IMG/VR virus record: IMGVR_UViG_3300034198_002782
Span: 1 to 25,498 of that record
DNA length: 25,498 nucleotides
Origin: a virus
Strand: one strand, 5' to 3'
The notes beneath the pieces were generated by a model, which did not search any database, was not told where the DNA came from, and was given only the letters and a program-made list of their open reading frames with translations. Below, one piece after another: positions 15,181-23,840 of the stretch (position 1 is the stretch's first letter; each line of letters begins with the position of its first letter). A program made the position numbers and the translations under genes.

Positions 15181-17637
15181 TTATCCAGTAAAGGTTATTG
15201 GTAGTCCTACGTATAAGCCTGAATCATTTAAGAAATAACCAGCTTCAACATATGGGTTAAAATCTAAAATACCACCAGAATCTACGGTAGTAGTTGTATC
15301 ATTATCAAGCGTTGTTCCGTCATTTAAAACGTGGGTTAGACTACCATTAGTTGAATCCCATGCCCTTAATGTCAAAGCAAACGCAGGTGTCGTTCTATTT
15401 AGGTCAGTAGAACTTGAAGCATCTGTATCACTTGCGCTAAATGTATCACTATCTGCTGTCGAACCATCGTTAAGATAATGAACAAAAGATGTAGAATCTA
15501 TTGTTTTAGTAACAGCATATGTAGAAATACCGAATCGTGAACTTGATCCATCAGCATTAAGATATGCTGGTTCATCAGCTATTGCATTTTCTGTATCTAC
15601 TGTTATACCATTATTAATTGTATGAGTGCCATCAAGCAATTTCATAAATCCAGCAGTAGAACCAGTTAATAATGTCCCATTCGCCGCAATTAATGCTGGA
15701 TTAGTTCTAGCAGATGTTTGGTCATCACCACCATCAGTTGGTGTTACATTTTCAGTATCAATAGTGGTGCCATCATTTAATTTATGAGAAGAATCAAGGA
15801 ATTTCATAAATCCAGCATCAGATCCAGAAAGTAATGTTCCAGTAGTTGCTAAGAATTGTGGATTAGTCCTAGTAGATGTTTGATTATCACCACCATCAGT
15901 TGGTGTTACATAAAATGTATCAACAGTTGCGCCATCATTTAATATATTATTACCAGTATCATCAATTGGTTTATTTAAAACAATATATGGCATAGTTCTA
16001 GCTGAATCTAGAGTAAGCCCAATTTCTTGCATTATTACTGTTTGAGAATCTGTAGTAAAAGTATCATTTAGTAAATTAGTTTCATCAAATACTTTTAATA
16101 TACCAGCGGTAGAATTAGATAATAAAGTTCCTGATAGTGCAGTAAAATTAGGATTTACCCTAGTCAAATCATTATTATCAATACCAGAATCTGTTATAAC
16201 ACCATCATTTAACGTGAGAGAAAGAATCTTTATTAATGACTCTAATGTTGTATTAATTGTAAATTCATTTCGAATATCATATTCACCAAATATCTGAGTA
16301 CCAGCTGGGTGAATTAAATTCTTAACAATTGTTTTATAGGAATTTAATGCTTGGTCAATTTTAATAACATATGAGAATGCTTGATAAAATTTACTATCTT
16401 GAATGTAAATAGCATCATCTAAGAATCCATCATTATTAACATAGTAACCTGGATATTTTGCAAGCGGTCCAAGTCCAACTTTGATAATAGCAGGATTAGT
16501 ATTAGTCACTTGGGAATCAATATTAGTAATACCAAATTCACGCAATGTTATACCAGCATAAGCACCATCGAAGAAATTGCCCCTTACAACACCATATGTT
16601 GCAATATCAACTGCTTTCTCAGCATCACTTTCTAAGTTATAGTCAGCAGTATTAATAGATCCAGATTCAGCAAAACCATTTAAAGATTCTGTGATTGTTA
16701 AGTTAACAGTTTTATTAGCTGGCGCTAGAAAAGTATCAACACGTTGGATAACAGTTCCTGCAGTACCACCAAGATCTTGTCCAGAAGTAGAAGAAATTGT
16801 TGTTGTAAAATCTGTTGTATAGCCAGTGCCGTATTTAATAAACTGGCCAAGAGCAATACCACCAGTAGGAGTAACAGCAGAAACTTTCATAATGGATCCA
16901 TATCCATTAAAGTTATTAATGTTGTATAAATCTCCTACTTTAAATCCAGAGCCAGGTGTTTCAATTTTAAGTGAAGATGTAGTTGGTAAAATTAAACCAT
17001 TAAAAATTAATGTCTGAGTTAATGGATCAATATAACGTAAAGTATCACCAACTGAAATAGTTCCAAAGAAACGTCTATCTAAAATTAATTCATAAAGTGT
17101 ATCTGATACTCTAATTGCTCGATCAACTTCAACTTCAACGTATTGACGGCGATCAACAAGGACACGAATAACCTTTGTTTGTGTTACTACATCGACTAGT
17201 TTTCCAACGATATCTTGTGGGTGGCCAACAAGAACTTGAACAAAAACTGAAACGTCTTGATTCCATTTGCCATCAGAAGCACGAAGCATCTGTGTAGCAG
17301 GATAATCTATTTCAATAGATTTATTAAAAAGAATCCTAAACAAAAGTTTAAATGATGCTTCACTACCTTTTGCTAGATATAAATCTTTAATTCTTCCTAA
17401 AAGAAATCGCTGATCAACTGTTGAATATGGCAAACTTGTTGCAAGTTCGCTCTTAAAATATGTGATAAAAGAATCAAGGGTAGTATCAAGATCTCTTAAT
17501 TCTACTGGATCTTGTTGAGTTGTTTCTAAAAACTCATAATATGCTTTTAAAAACTCAACGAATGTTTGATAGTCGTCCCTGATGAATTCAGGTAGCTGTG
17601 ATGCTACTATCGATGAAACTTTAGGTCTTGTAAGCAT
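15181..17637 (-). CDS. Baseplate wedge structural protein, probable gp7 counterpart, with C-terminal repeats
   Basis: This is an 818-residue protein. Residues 1-200 are the conserved part, with ASQLPEFIRDDYQTFVEFLK then a YYEFLE block, LRDLDTTLDSFITYFKSELA, and LGRIKDLYLAKGSEASFKLL. This N-terminus is usual for the protein encoded after gp6 in marine T4-like phages. I place it as the gp7 wedge counterpart by position, not by residue-level similarity to T4 gp7. Residues 200-470 are beta-rich with GSGFKVGDLYNI-type turns. From about 472 to 795 there are repeats of about 54 residues of the type TNPxFxAxxGTLLxGSxAGFMKxLD...LNDGxTxDTEN. The start codon overlaps the gp6 stop by one base (TAATG), so the wedge proteins are translationally coupled. 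The alternative is a marine-phage-specific wedge or fibre-attachment protein. Confidence 0.7.
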   Translation of the reverse strand: MLTRPKVSSIVASQLPEFIRDDYQTFVEFLKAYYEFLETTQQDPVELRDLDTTLDSFITYFKSELATSLPYSTVDQRFLLGRIKDLYLAKGSEASFKLLFRILFNKSIEIDYPATQMLRASDGKWNQDVSVFVQVLVGHPQDIVGKLVDVVTQTKVIRVLVDRRQYVEVEVDRAIRVSDTLYELILDRRFFGTISVGDTLRYIDPLTQTLIFNGLILPTTSSLKIETPGSGFKVGDLYNINNFNGYGSIMKVSAVTPTGGIALGQFIKYGTGYTTDFTTTISSTSGQDLGGTAGTVIQRVDTFLAPANKTVNLTITESLNGFAESGSINTADYNLESDAEKAVDIATYGVVRGNFFDGAYAGITLREFGITNIDSQVTNTNPAIIKVGLGPLAKYPGYYVNNDGFLDDAIYIQDSKFYQAFSYVIKIDQALNSYKTIVKNLIHPAGTQIFGEYDIRNEFTINTTLESLIKILSLTLNDGVITDSGIDNNDLTRVNPNFTALSGTLLSNSTAGILKVFDETNLLNDTFTTDSQTVIMQEIGLTLDSARTMPYIVLNKPIDDTGNNILNDGATVDTFYVTPTDGGDNQTSTRTNPQFLATTGTLLSGSDAGFMKFLDSSHKLNDGTTIDTENVTPTDGGDDQTSARTNPALIAANGTLLTGSTAGFMKLLDGTHTINNGITVDTENAIADEPAYLNADGSSSRFGISTYAVTKTIDSTSFVHYLNDGSTADSDTFSASDTDASSSTDLNRTTPAFALTLRAWDSTNGSLTHVLNDGTTLDNDTTTTVDSGGILDFNPYVEAGYFLNDSGLYVGLPITFTG
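15590..16220 (-). repeat. 54-residue (162-base) tandem repeats in the gp7-like gene
   Basis: The clearest pair shares plus-strand atcaccaccatcagttggtg starting at 15724 and 15886, exactly 162 bases apart. A third, degenerate unit lies towards 16200, and shorter LNDGxTxD pieces continue to about 15290. The period is 54 codons, so changes in copy number keep the frame. Confidence 0.75.
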
Positions 17638-19472
17638 TATGAACGACTAGAAGTAAATGTATAGTTATAACCACCACGAAGATCACCAGAAGCAGTTGGG
17701 TCAGGGATTGCTGTTACCTTTAGATGCTCTGGAGGGATATGTGCGATTTGGGTCAGGGCTGATACTACGTCATTAGATAATGGACGAATTGAAATTTCTA
17801 AATCTAAGTTAGCAAGAGCAGTAATATGTAGGTTTCTAATATCAATAATACCCTTTGCGTAATCAATAGTCCCAATATTTGAATTAACTACTACTTTAAC
17901 ACCATTGGGTCCATATTTAAATAAACGAACATACTGAACACCATCATCATCGAGATAATGAATTTCATCACTTCCTAAGATATAAAAACCAGTGCTCTTA
18001 AATGATTCTTCTGGTTGACCAGAATTCCAAATTGGATTAATCATATTAAGAAGATATTGCGCAGAGGTATTATAGCGAACAATTAATTGTCTACGCAATA
18101 AGATTGTAGTAATGTTATTTGTGATTGATGGATCGCTTGCGTCAATTAATCTACTTAATTTAGAATATCTAAATACGCCATCAAAACGATCAAGTTCATT
18201 GACATCATATGCGTTAATTGTATTTGTTACAAGAGAAGCAATATCAGAAGCAGTTTTTGTAGTTGCTTGTTCATTATAATATACAGTTGAAGTAATAGCA
18301 ATATTAATATACTCTGGATCAACAATAATTGGAATTACTGAAACCACATTTCTTGATTGTAGAATTGTAGATATAAGAGCAGTTTTCTGTGTTGTGGTAA
18401 GTTTATTTGCAGTTTTTGGTTTTACGCAAATATAAACTTTTCCATAAACTGGTGGATTATTGTCTTCGCCACCCCAACAAGTCACTGAAGCTGCATCAGA
18501 GAATAATGAATATACAATTGCTTTATAATCATCTGGAGTAACTGCACGATTTTGTGAAGCATACATTCTTGGAGCATTAAAACGAATAGAATCGATATCT
18601 TCTGGTGCTGCGCCATTTCCAGCAATTCCAGATGTTACTACACTAACAGTTGAACCAGCGCCTAAAGTAGCACCAGAATAAGAAAATACACGTGCACCAT
18701 TTGGCGCAGCTAAACTAGAAGAAAAATAATTTAAACGAACCACATTACCTATTGCTAACGACTGACCAAGGTTATTATCCCCAAAAGTTAGTTCATACAA
18801 TCCTTCATCAATTTCCTTTACCCAATATACTTTACTAGTAGGTTCCACATGGATCAATGTATCTGCTTGGTAATAAGTATCAAACATTGATGATGATTGA
18901 TTTTCTTGAACTCGCACAGTAAGAGTATTTAAATCTATAGTTGGATTTGGAATGATAAAACGAGTACCAGCTTCAACTGTGTAATTGTAATTTAATGGAG
19001 TACCTTCAGTAATCACAACATTTTGGAATGTAAATATTCCTGTAGTACTTGATGCTGCAATAGAACCAGTGTTAAAGAAGGTATAGTTAACACCATCTAC
19101 TGTTGTATTAAATTGACTATATGCTGGTAATATTAATGTTGTTGCTGTTGTATTATTTGTATTAACAGTAACTGTTACCGTTGCTTGTGCGCATGTTGCT
19201 GATCTTGGGGAATACCCAAGCATTTTAGAAAGAGAAACTACACTATTACGTTTTCTTGCTGAATCTAAGAACATCTCGTTAATAGAGAGGTTATTATAAA
19301 GAGCATTGTAATGAGTATTATATGCCAGAACATCTAATAAAACTGACATAGCAGAACCTTCAAAATCATAATCTTGAAATTCTGTCTGACCACTTAGGTA
19401 AGTTTTTAAGTTTGTTTTTATCTGATCAAAATCTAGATCAGTAACATTAATTTTTTTATTAGAGGTTGCCAT
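17637..19472 (-). CDS. 6: Baseplate wedge protein gp6
   Basis: This is a gp6 baseplate wedge protein of 611 residues (T4 gp6 has 660). The N-terminus carries the classic gp6 pattern: DLDFDQIKTNLKTYLSGQTE, FEGSAMSVLLDVLAYNTHYN and ALYNNLSINEMFLDSARKRN, followed by SVVSLSKMLGYSPRSATCA (about 13-95). A central baseplate J-like part follows, with LTFGDNNLGQSLAIGNVVRL and a conserved APEDIDSIRFNAPRMYASQN then RAVTPDDYKAIV. Gp6 forms the inner ring that holds neighbouring wedges together and changes shape at tail contraction. The gene begins one base after the gp25 stop and its own stop overlaps the next start, placing it in a tightly coupled wedge block. Partners are gp25 and the gp7 counterpart next door. 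Confidence 0.95.
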   Translation of the reverse strand: MATSNKKINVTDLDFDQIKTNLKTYLSGQTEFQDYDFEGSAMSVLLDVLAYNTHYNALYNNLSINEMFLDSARKRNSVVSLSKMLGYSPRSATCAQATVTVTVNTNNTTATTLILPAYSQFNTTVDGVNYTFFNTGSIAASSTTGIFTFQNVVITEGTPLNYNYTVEAGTRFIIPNPTIDLNTLTVRVQENQSSSMFDTYYQADTLIHVEPTSKVYWVKEIDEGLYELTFGDNNLGQSLAIGNVVRLNYFSSSLAAPNGARVFSYSGATLGAGSTVSVVTSGIAGNGAAPEDIDSIRFNAPRMYASQNRAVTPDDYKAIVYSLFSDAASVTCWGGEDNNPPVYGKVYICVKPKTANKLTTTQKTALISTILQSRNVVSVIPIIVDPEYINIAITSTVYYNEQATTKTASDIASLVTNTINAYDVNELDRFDGVFRYSKLSRLIDASDPSITNNITTILLRRQLIVRYNTSAQYLLNMINPIWNSGQPEESFKSTGFYILGSDEIHYLDDDGVQYVRLFKYGPNGVKVVVNSNIGTIDYAKGIIDIRNLHITALANLDLEISIRPLSNDVVSALTQIAHIPPEHLKVTAIPDPTASGDLRGGYNYTFTSSRS

Positions 19473-19473
19473 C

Positions 19474-19866
19474 TTATCTTGTTCTCTGTAGAGTTATATC
19501 TAGTGTTACTGGAGTAGTAGTGTTAAGTATAGTAAATTCAATAGAAACATCTATTGAATAGCTGTCTGGGTTTGTAACTACCATAATATCTCTGACATTT
19601 ACTCGAGGTTCAAAACTAGTAATAGTGTCTAAAATAGCACGTTTTAACATTGCGCCAAGCATTGGAGTAGCTGGTTCAAATAGTAATTTTTTAATTGGGC
19701 TACCAATTTCACTATGAAAAGGTCTTTCAAAATTCCCAGTAAGAATAAGATTCTTTAATGATGACTTTATAGCGTCCTCATCATATCTACGTGTCACATC
19801 ATGTGTTACGGGATTTAACGTGAAGTTAAAGTCTAAATCCGAAAAAATTCTAGTATTCTTTGCCAT
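19474..19866 (-). CDS. 25: Baseplate wedge protein gp25
   Basis: This is a gp25 baseplate wedge protein of 130 residues, the normal size for the family. The diagnostic E86-P87-R88 motif is present in ITSFEPRVNVRDI. The N-terminus has SDLDFNFTLNPVTHDVTRRY and the middle FERPFHSEIGSPIKKLLFEP, both typical of the gp25/lysozyme-like (GPW) family, which in spite of the name has no lysozyme activity. In the T4 wedge it binds gp6 and gp53 and starts sheath assembly. I see no Shine-Dalgarno sequence before the ATG. The 14-base gap after the PAAR stop reads CCTAAATAAACTT, so translation may depend on ribosomes coming from the PAAR gene. Gp6 begins one base after its stop. Confidence 0.95.
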   Translation of the reverse strand: MAKNTRIFSDLDFNFTLNPVTHDVTRRYDEDAIKSSLKNLILTGNFERPFHSEIGSPIKKLLFEPATPMLGAMLKRAILDTITSFEPRVNVRDIMVVTNPDSYSIDVSIEFTILNTTTPVTLDITLQRTR

Positions 19867-19880
19867 AAGTTTATTTAGGT

Positions 19881-20186
19881 TTATTCTATAAAGGAATTTG
19901 CAGAACCTTCAGCTATTGCATCTCCATCATTTAATGGGTCTCCAATTCTTGCTGCTTTTTTACCTTCAATATAGGTTTTAGATGCACCAGAAGATGGATA
20001 TCTAGTATTGGCTGGATGTACTTGATTTACAGGTGCAGTATGATCAGCAAATTGACATTGCAAATCAACAACACCAGCCAATATACCATTAAAATAAGTT
20101 TTTATTACTGGAGTTGAAATCATAGCTGTTGGTGGCCATGCTCCATGGCCAGTCGACATTTTACCTTTTTGACTTACTGCTGGCAT
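19881..20186 (-). CDS. 5.4: PAAR-repeat spike tip protein (gp5.4-like)
   Basis: This is a 101-residue PAAR protein. The N-terminus MPAVSQKGKMSTGHGAWPPT and the C-terminal GKKAARIGDPLNDGDAIAEG are both typical. H14, C44, H49 and H57 include the likely metal ligands, but which of them bind cannot be decided by eye. PAAR proteins form a small cone on the end of the gp5 needle and sharpen the tail spike that pierces the outer membrane. The gene starts inside the preceding gene, overlapping it by 26 bases in another frame, so the two are probably translated together. I prefer the first Met because MPAVS is the usual PAAR opening, although a second Met lies at residue 10. Confidence 0.92.
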   Translation of the reverse strand: MPAVSQKGKMSTGHGAWPPTAMISTPVIKTYFNGILAGVVDLQCQFADHTAPVNQVHPANTRYPSSGASKTYIEGKKAARIGDPLNDGDAIAEGSANSFIE

Positions 20187-20724
20187 ATGACACCAATTCC
20201 TTTAGATTATTTAGCCCTGGAGTCCAATTTTTATCTTCTGCTTTTATAGTATATATTTGTGAAATAATAACTTGATTATATGTTGGACTTCCTACCATAG
20301 TATCGATTGCCTCTGCCAAATATGAAAATGTTTTACTTCTAACGGTATCTGCTTTAAATGATATTACCTCATATACTTTATCTCTATTTACTGCATTAAA
20401 AACACCAGCTCCCGAACCTAAAGTTGTAACAGTAGTAAAAGACCCATCTTTCGCTCTTGTTGTAAGGGTATCGTTAAAAATACCTTTATAATACCCAGAA
20501 ATAATTCCTGGATCTAGTGGGGTTGGATAAGTACAACTAACTGTGCTCTGATTTGAATCTAATGCAGTTATTCTAATTTTATAATAAAAATCTACCCCTG
20601 CTTCAACAGGAGGAGTGGCAGTAGGGTCAGCTGTAGTTCCAGGAACATAGTATTGAATTGAATGTGAGAATGTTTCTAACTCTCCATGAGTTCCTAATAA
20701 AGTTGCTGATGGAACCCATGGCAT
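20161..20724 (-). CDS. Unrecognised spike-region protein (187 residues)
   Basis: I do not recognise this 187-residue protein. It starts MPWVPSATLLGTHGELETFS and contains a beta-rich body with FYYKIRITALDSNQSTVSCT (about 46-65), which looks like one half of an Ig-like or fibronectin-like fold. The C-terminal part (about 120-160) has FKADTVRSKTFSYLAEAIDT and IISQIYTIKAEDKNW. There is no signal peptide or membrane segment. It lies between the gp5 spike gene (three-base gap) and the PAAR tip gene (26-base overlap), so it is most likely part of the spike or a chaperone for its assembly. The overlap with PAAR suggests similar amounts of the two proteins. Confidence 0.85.
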   Translation of the reverse strand: MPWVPSATLLGTHGELETFSHSIQYYVPGTTADPTATPPVEAGVDFYYKIRITALDSNQSTVSCTYPTPLDPGIISGYYKGIFNDTLTTRAKDGSFTTVTTLGSGAGVFNAVNRDKVYEVISFKADTVRSKTFSYLAEAIDTMVGSPTYNQVIISQIYTIKAEDKNWTPGLNNLKELVSYASSKSKR

Positions 20725-20726
20725 AG

Positions 20727-23700
20727 TTATACCTTTTTCGCTTGTGGCGGTGCGCCACCATCTACTAATACAAATCCAGTAGGATATCCTTTAGCATCTC
20801 TCTGATAAACTTTATCATTTACCATAGTGAATCCCATTTTTCTATTTCCCTTAGATGTATATCCAGTATGAATCCAACATTGACCATTAAATCTATATTC
20901 TAAAATTAATTGATCATAATTAACTAATTTATCCATCTTCTGAACTAAATCATATGTTTTATTATATTTGTCTGGCAGTAGTAAAGCAATATCTACAGCT
21001 TGCCCCTTACAATGAGAAGAAGTTGGGCTTTCTTGGGCTAGAACACCTTTCAATCTATATCCTGATGTAATAGTCCATTGTTTTGTGTAGCCACCAATTC
21101 CACCTGGAAGAATACCTGCGTCAAGATATACTTCTAATACATTTGTGCACACATTTGCTAAATTACAAACAATTTCTTGTACAGTATAAACCCTATCTGG
21201 TCCTTTGTCTGTATCTTTTAATATCTGATCTACCAATTTATGATCTGGACTACAAATCAGCATACCAAGAGTAAAGTTCTTTGACAATCTATAATCTTTT
21301 GGGAAGTTAGTTGTATTATAGATTATTTTGCAATCTGCAGGAACCTGCTCATTTTTACCACCAGTTGGGGCTGCTGGTGGTTCTGTAACAACTGCTGGTG
21401 GTGGATTGGGAACTCCAGTTGTCTGCGCTTGATCATTACTAAATTTACGTCCTTCTGGAGTAGCATAATCCTCTGGGGTTTCAACTGATTGTGCTTGCTC
21501 AGTTTGACGATCAGGTGGTTGTAATGCAGGCATAATAGCATTAACTGGATTACCAGCTGGAGGAGGAGCTAAATCAAAATCAGCGACATCTTGACCACCT
21601 GACGCACCATTACCGAACTGACCTTCTGCATAATCAGCATGGAGTGTACCCCCTGCTTTAATATCCATACTAGCAGTGGATTCCAATTGAAGCGCATTTG
21701 ATTTTATACTAGCACCCTGTCCTGCTTGGAATAGTAAATTATTTGCAGATTTAGTAGTCATATTATCAGCAGCAATATGTAAACTTCCTACTGCTTTAAT
21801 TTGCATATTTCCACCGACTGCAATATCTAAATCGTTTGCTGCGCCGATAGAAAGGTTATTACCAACAGTAACAGTGGCATCTTGTTCTACTTGGATATTA
21901 GCATCGCTTCTAGCATATATGTTTGTATTACCATCAACAGTAATATTACAGTCACCACCTACATGGATGTAACCATTACGTTCCATTAGAATAAAATTCT
22001 CTCCAATTATGTAGTTTATCTGACTACCAGTTGGATCTATTTCAGTATATGTTCCTGCTCTATGATACGTATGAATACGTTCTTGTCCTGGAGTGTCATC
22101 AAATTCTTGGACATGTCCAGATTCAGTTTCCATAACTTTATTGTATGGATATTTTGCGCCATAAGCAGATAATGGTTGATCCCAAGAACCTGAATCATTG
22201 GCAGTTGGAACCCCAGATCTTCTATTAGCATCTTTCTTTTCTACAATAGTTCCCTCGAGGATACCACGAGCAAGACGATTTGTATCTGGTTCATTAATAT
22301 AATCTTTTAATGGGTACTTATTATTTGGATCTCTAAATCCAGTATTGTCTGTTCCGCTCTTTACGCTTTCAGGAGATGGTCCAGGTGTTACTGGAGCATC
22401 ATCTTTTGGTGGCGCTGGTGCTGGTGTATCTGCGCTTTTATCAACAGAACCAGTTGCTTGTGAACCATAAAAATACTCATAATATTTTAATTTACGAGCA
22501 GCAATATCTGGTGAGTTTACACCAACTGCTTTTTTTGCCGCATAGAAATATCCAGGGTGGTCAGTTTCTCGTGTTCCTTTTGGAACTCTGTCTTTAATAT
22601 AAAGAGCAGCAACTAAAGCTGATACATTAATATCATTATCAAGTGAATCAGGATTATTAATTAGATCTAAATTAAGACCCATTTTATTTGCCATATCCTG
22701 ATATTTTTTATAGTTCCCTTTACCAGTCAATTGGATAAAACCACGTCCATAATATTTACCACCATCAGCATCTGTTTGATTTCCTAAAAATCCTTTACCA
22801 CGAGTTGATGGTCCATATACCCATGAGAAAAATTGTTCTCTAGTGACACCTTTCTTTGGTGCTTCAGCATATTGTTTGGCAGTAGCATCAGTTGCAAAAG
22901 AGAATATCTGTTTTAAACGAGATTCGCTATAATTATATCCTTCTCGTTGAGGAATCCATGTAGTTTCACCACCAGCAATCGCAAGCAATGAACATTTTTG
23001 TTCTTTAGTTGTCAACCCTACTTTATCACAAGCAGCAATTAATGCTTTAATACCTTCAGATGCTTTACTTGCATTAGAAGATTCTTTTGGTGGTGGCACT
23101 GTTGGTATTGAAGTATTTGTATTTGTTTGAGCGATTGGGGCAGGGGTTGTTGGAGTAGCTTCTGGTTGTGCTGTTTTTACTGGTTGCCCTGAACCATCTA
23201 CTACAGGTTGACCAGAAGATGTTGTTACAACACCCTCAACTTTACTCTGATTTACTGCGTCTAAATTGGTCGGAGGATCTTTAAATGTTATAATGTTTTC
23301 GCCATAACCAATAACTGATTCACTAATTGTTATTTGTGTACCAGAATCTATTGTAACAATTGTACAACTATCAGATAACCCAAAACCAACAACTTTCATA
23401 TTGGCTCTAAGGGGTGTTGTTAAATTAGTGCGACCATTTTCTTCATCAACAAATGTTAATTGTTTTCCAGAAACTGGACCAACAATAGTTCTTAAAACAA
23501 TATCTTTTGTTCTATATTCTTGAATTGCGGTTGCGCTGTCATCATCTGTAATAGCAACTGGCGCAGAAGAGATTCCACCAATAGTACCAAATATCAATGG
23601 CTGTTGCATTGATTCATCAGCAAACATAATAATAACAGTAGTACCTTCAACTGGACCAACAGGAGTTGATCCAATACCATTCATTGCTGCAGAACCAATT

Positions 23701-23840
23701 GACTGGATTGGTGTTGCCCAAGGAAGCTGATCAGTTGGTAGCTGATTTTTGTCGTGGGTGTGTAATCCAACAATTCGAACTTGGCATCGACCAAGTTTTA
23801 ATGGATCTGAACGACTTTCAACTATACCAGTATAAAACAT
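20727..23840 (-). CDS. 5: gp5-type tail spike with GH19-like and M15-like peptidoglycan hydrolase domains
   Basis: This is a 1037-residue spike protein, against 575 in T4 gp5. Residues 1-95 are the gp5 OB fold (VESRSDPLKLGRCQVRIVGL; PVEGTTVIIMFADESMQQPL). Residues 262-459 form a GH19 chitinase/endolysin-like domain in the place where T4 has its lysozyme: AIAGGETTW with likely catalytic E292, NYSESRL (303-309) and YGRGFIQLTGKGNY (364-377). Residues 612-740 are the beta-helix needle of octapeptide-like repeats. After a Pro-rich linker, residues 835-1037 resemble peptidase M15 (D,D- or L,D-cleaving): SGYR (926-929), zinc ligands H943 and D950 in SSHCKGQAVDI, and ILEY...WIHTGY with likely catalytic E981 and third ligand H991. 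So both glycan strands and peptide stems may be cut during entry. Pro-rich linkers (about 220-255, 470-490, 755-830) separate the domains. The start overlaps the hub gene stop (TAATG). Confidence 0.93.
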   Translation of the reverse strand: MFYTGIVESRSDPLKLGRCQVRIVGLHTHDKNQLPTDQLPWATPIQSIGSAAMNGIGSTPVGPVEGTTVIIMFADESMQQPLIFGTIGGISSAPVAITDDDSATAIQEYRTKDIVLRTIVGPVSGKQLTFVDEENGRTNLTTPLRANMKVVGFGLSDSCTIVTIDSGTQITISESVIGYGENIITFKDPPTNLDAVNQSKVEGVVTTSSGQPVVDGSGQPVKTAQPEATPTTPAPIAQTNTNTSIPTVPPPKESSNASKASEGIKALIAACDKVGLTTKEQKCSLLAIAGGETTWIPQREGYNYSESRLKQIFSFATDATAKQYAEAPKKGVTREQFFSWVYGPSTRGKGFLGNQTDADGGKYYGRGFIQLTGKGNYKKYQDMANKMGLNLDLINNPDSLDNDINVSALVAALYIKDRVPKGTRETDHPGYFYAAKKAVGVNSPDIAARKLKYYEYFYGSQATGSVDKSADTPAPAPPKDDAPVTPGPSPESVKSGTDNTGFRDPNNKYPLKDYINEPDTNRLARGILEGTIVEKKDANRRSGVPTANDSGSWDQPLSAYGAKYPYNKVMETESGHVQEFDDTPGQERIHTYHRAGTYTEIDPTGSQINYIIGENFILMERNGYIHVGGDCNITVDGNTNIYARSDANIQVEQDATVTVGNNLSIGAANDLDIAVGGNMQIKAVGSLHIAADNMTTKSANNLLFQAGQGASIKSNALQLESTASMDIKAGGTLHADYAEGQFGNGASGGQDVADFDLAPPPAGNPVNAIMPALQPPDRQTEQAQSVETPEDYATPEGRKFSNDQAQTTGVPNPPPAVVTEPPAAPTGGKNEQVPADCKIIYNTTNFPKDYRLSKNFTLGMLICSPDHKLVDQILKDTDKGPDRVYTVQEIVCNLANVCTNVLEVYLDAGILPGGIGGYTKQWTITSGYRLKGVLAQESPTSSHCKGQAVDIALLLPDKYNKTYDLVQKMDKLVNYDQLILEYRFNGQCWIHTGYTSKGNRKMGFTMVNDKVYQRDAKGYPTGFVLVDGGAPPQAKKV

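Noticed and set aside
15590-16220. Possible CRISPR-like array
   Set aside because: The repeats are 162 bases apart, keep an open frame over their whole length and encode protein repeats. There are no short palindromic repeats with unique spacers.
19872-19879. CCTAAATA before gp25 as a late promoter
   Set aside because: A transcript from this box would start at about the ATG itself and leave no leader, so a promoter for gp25 is unlikely. The match is also only six of eight bases.
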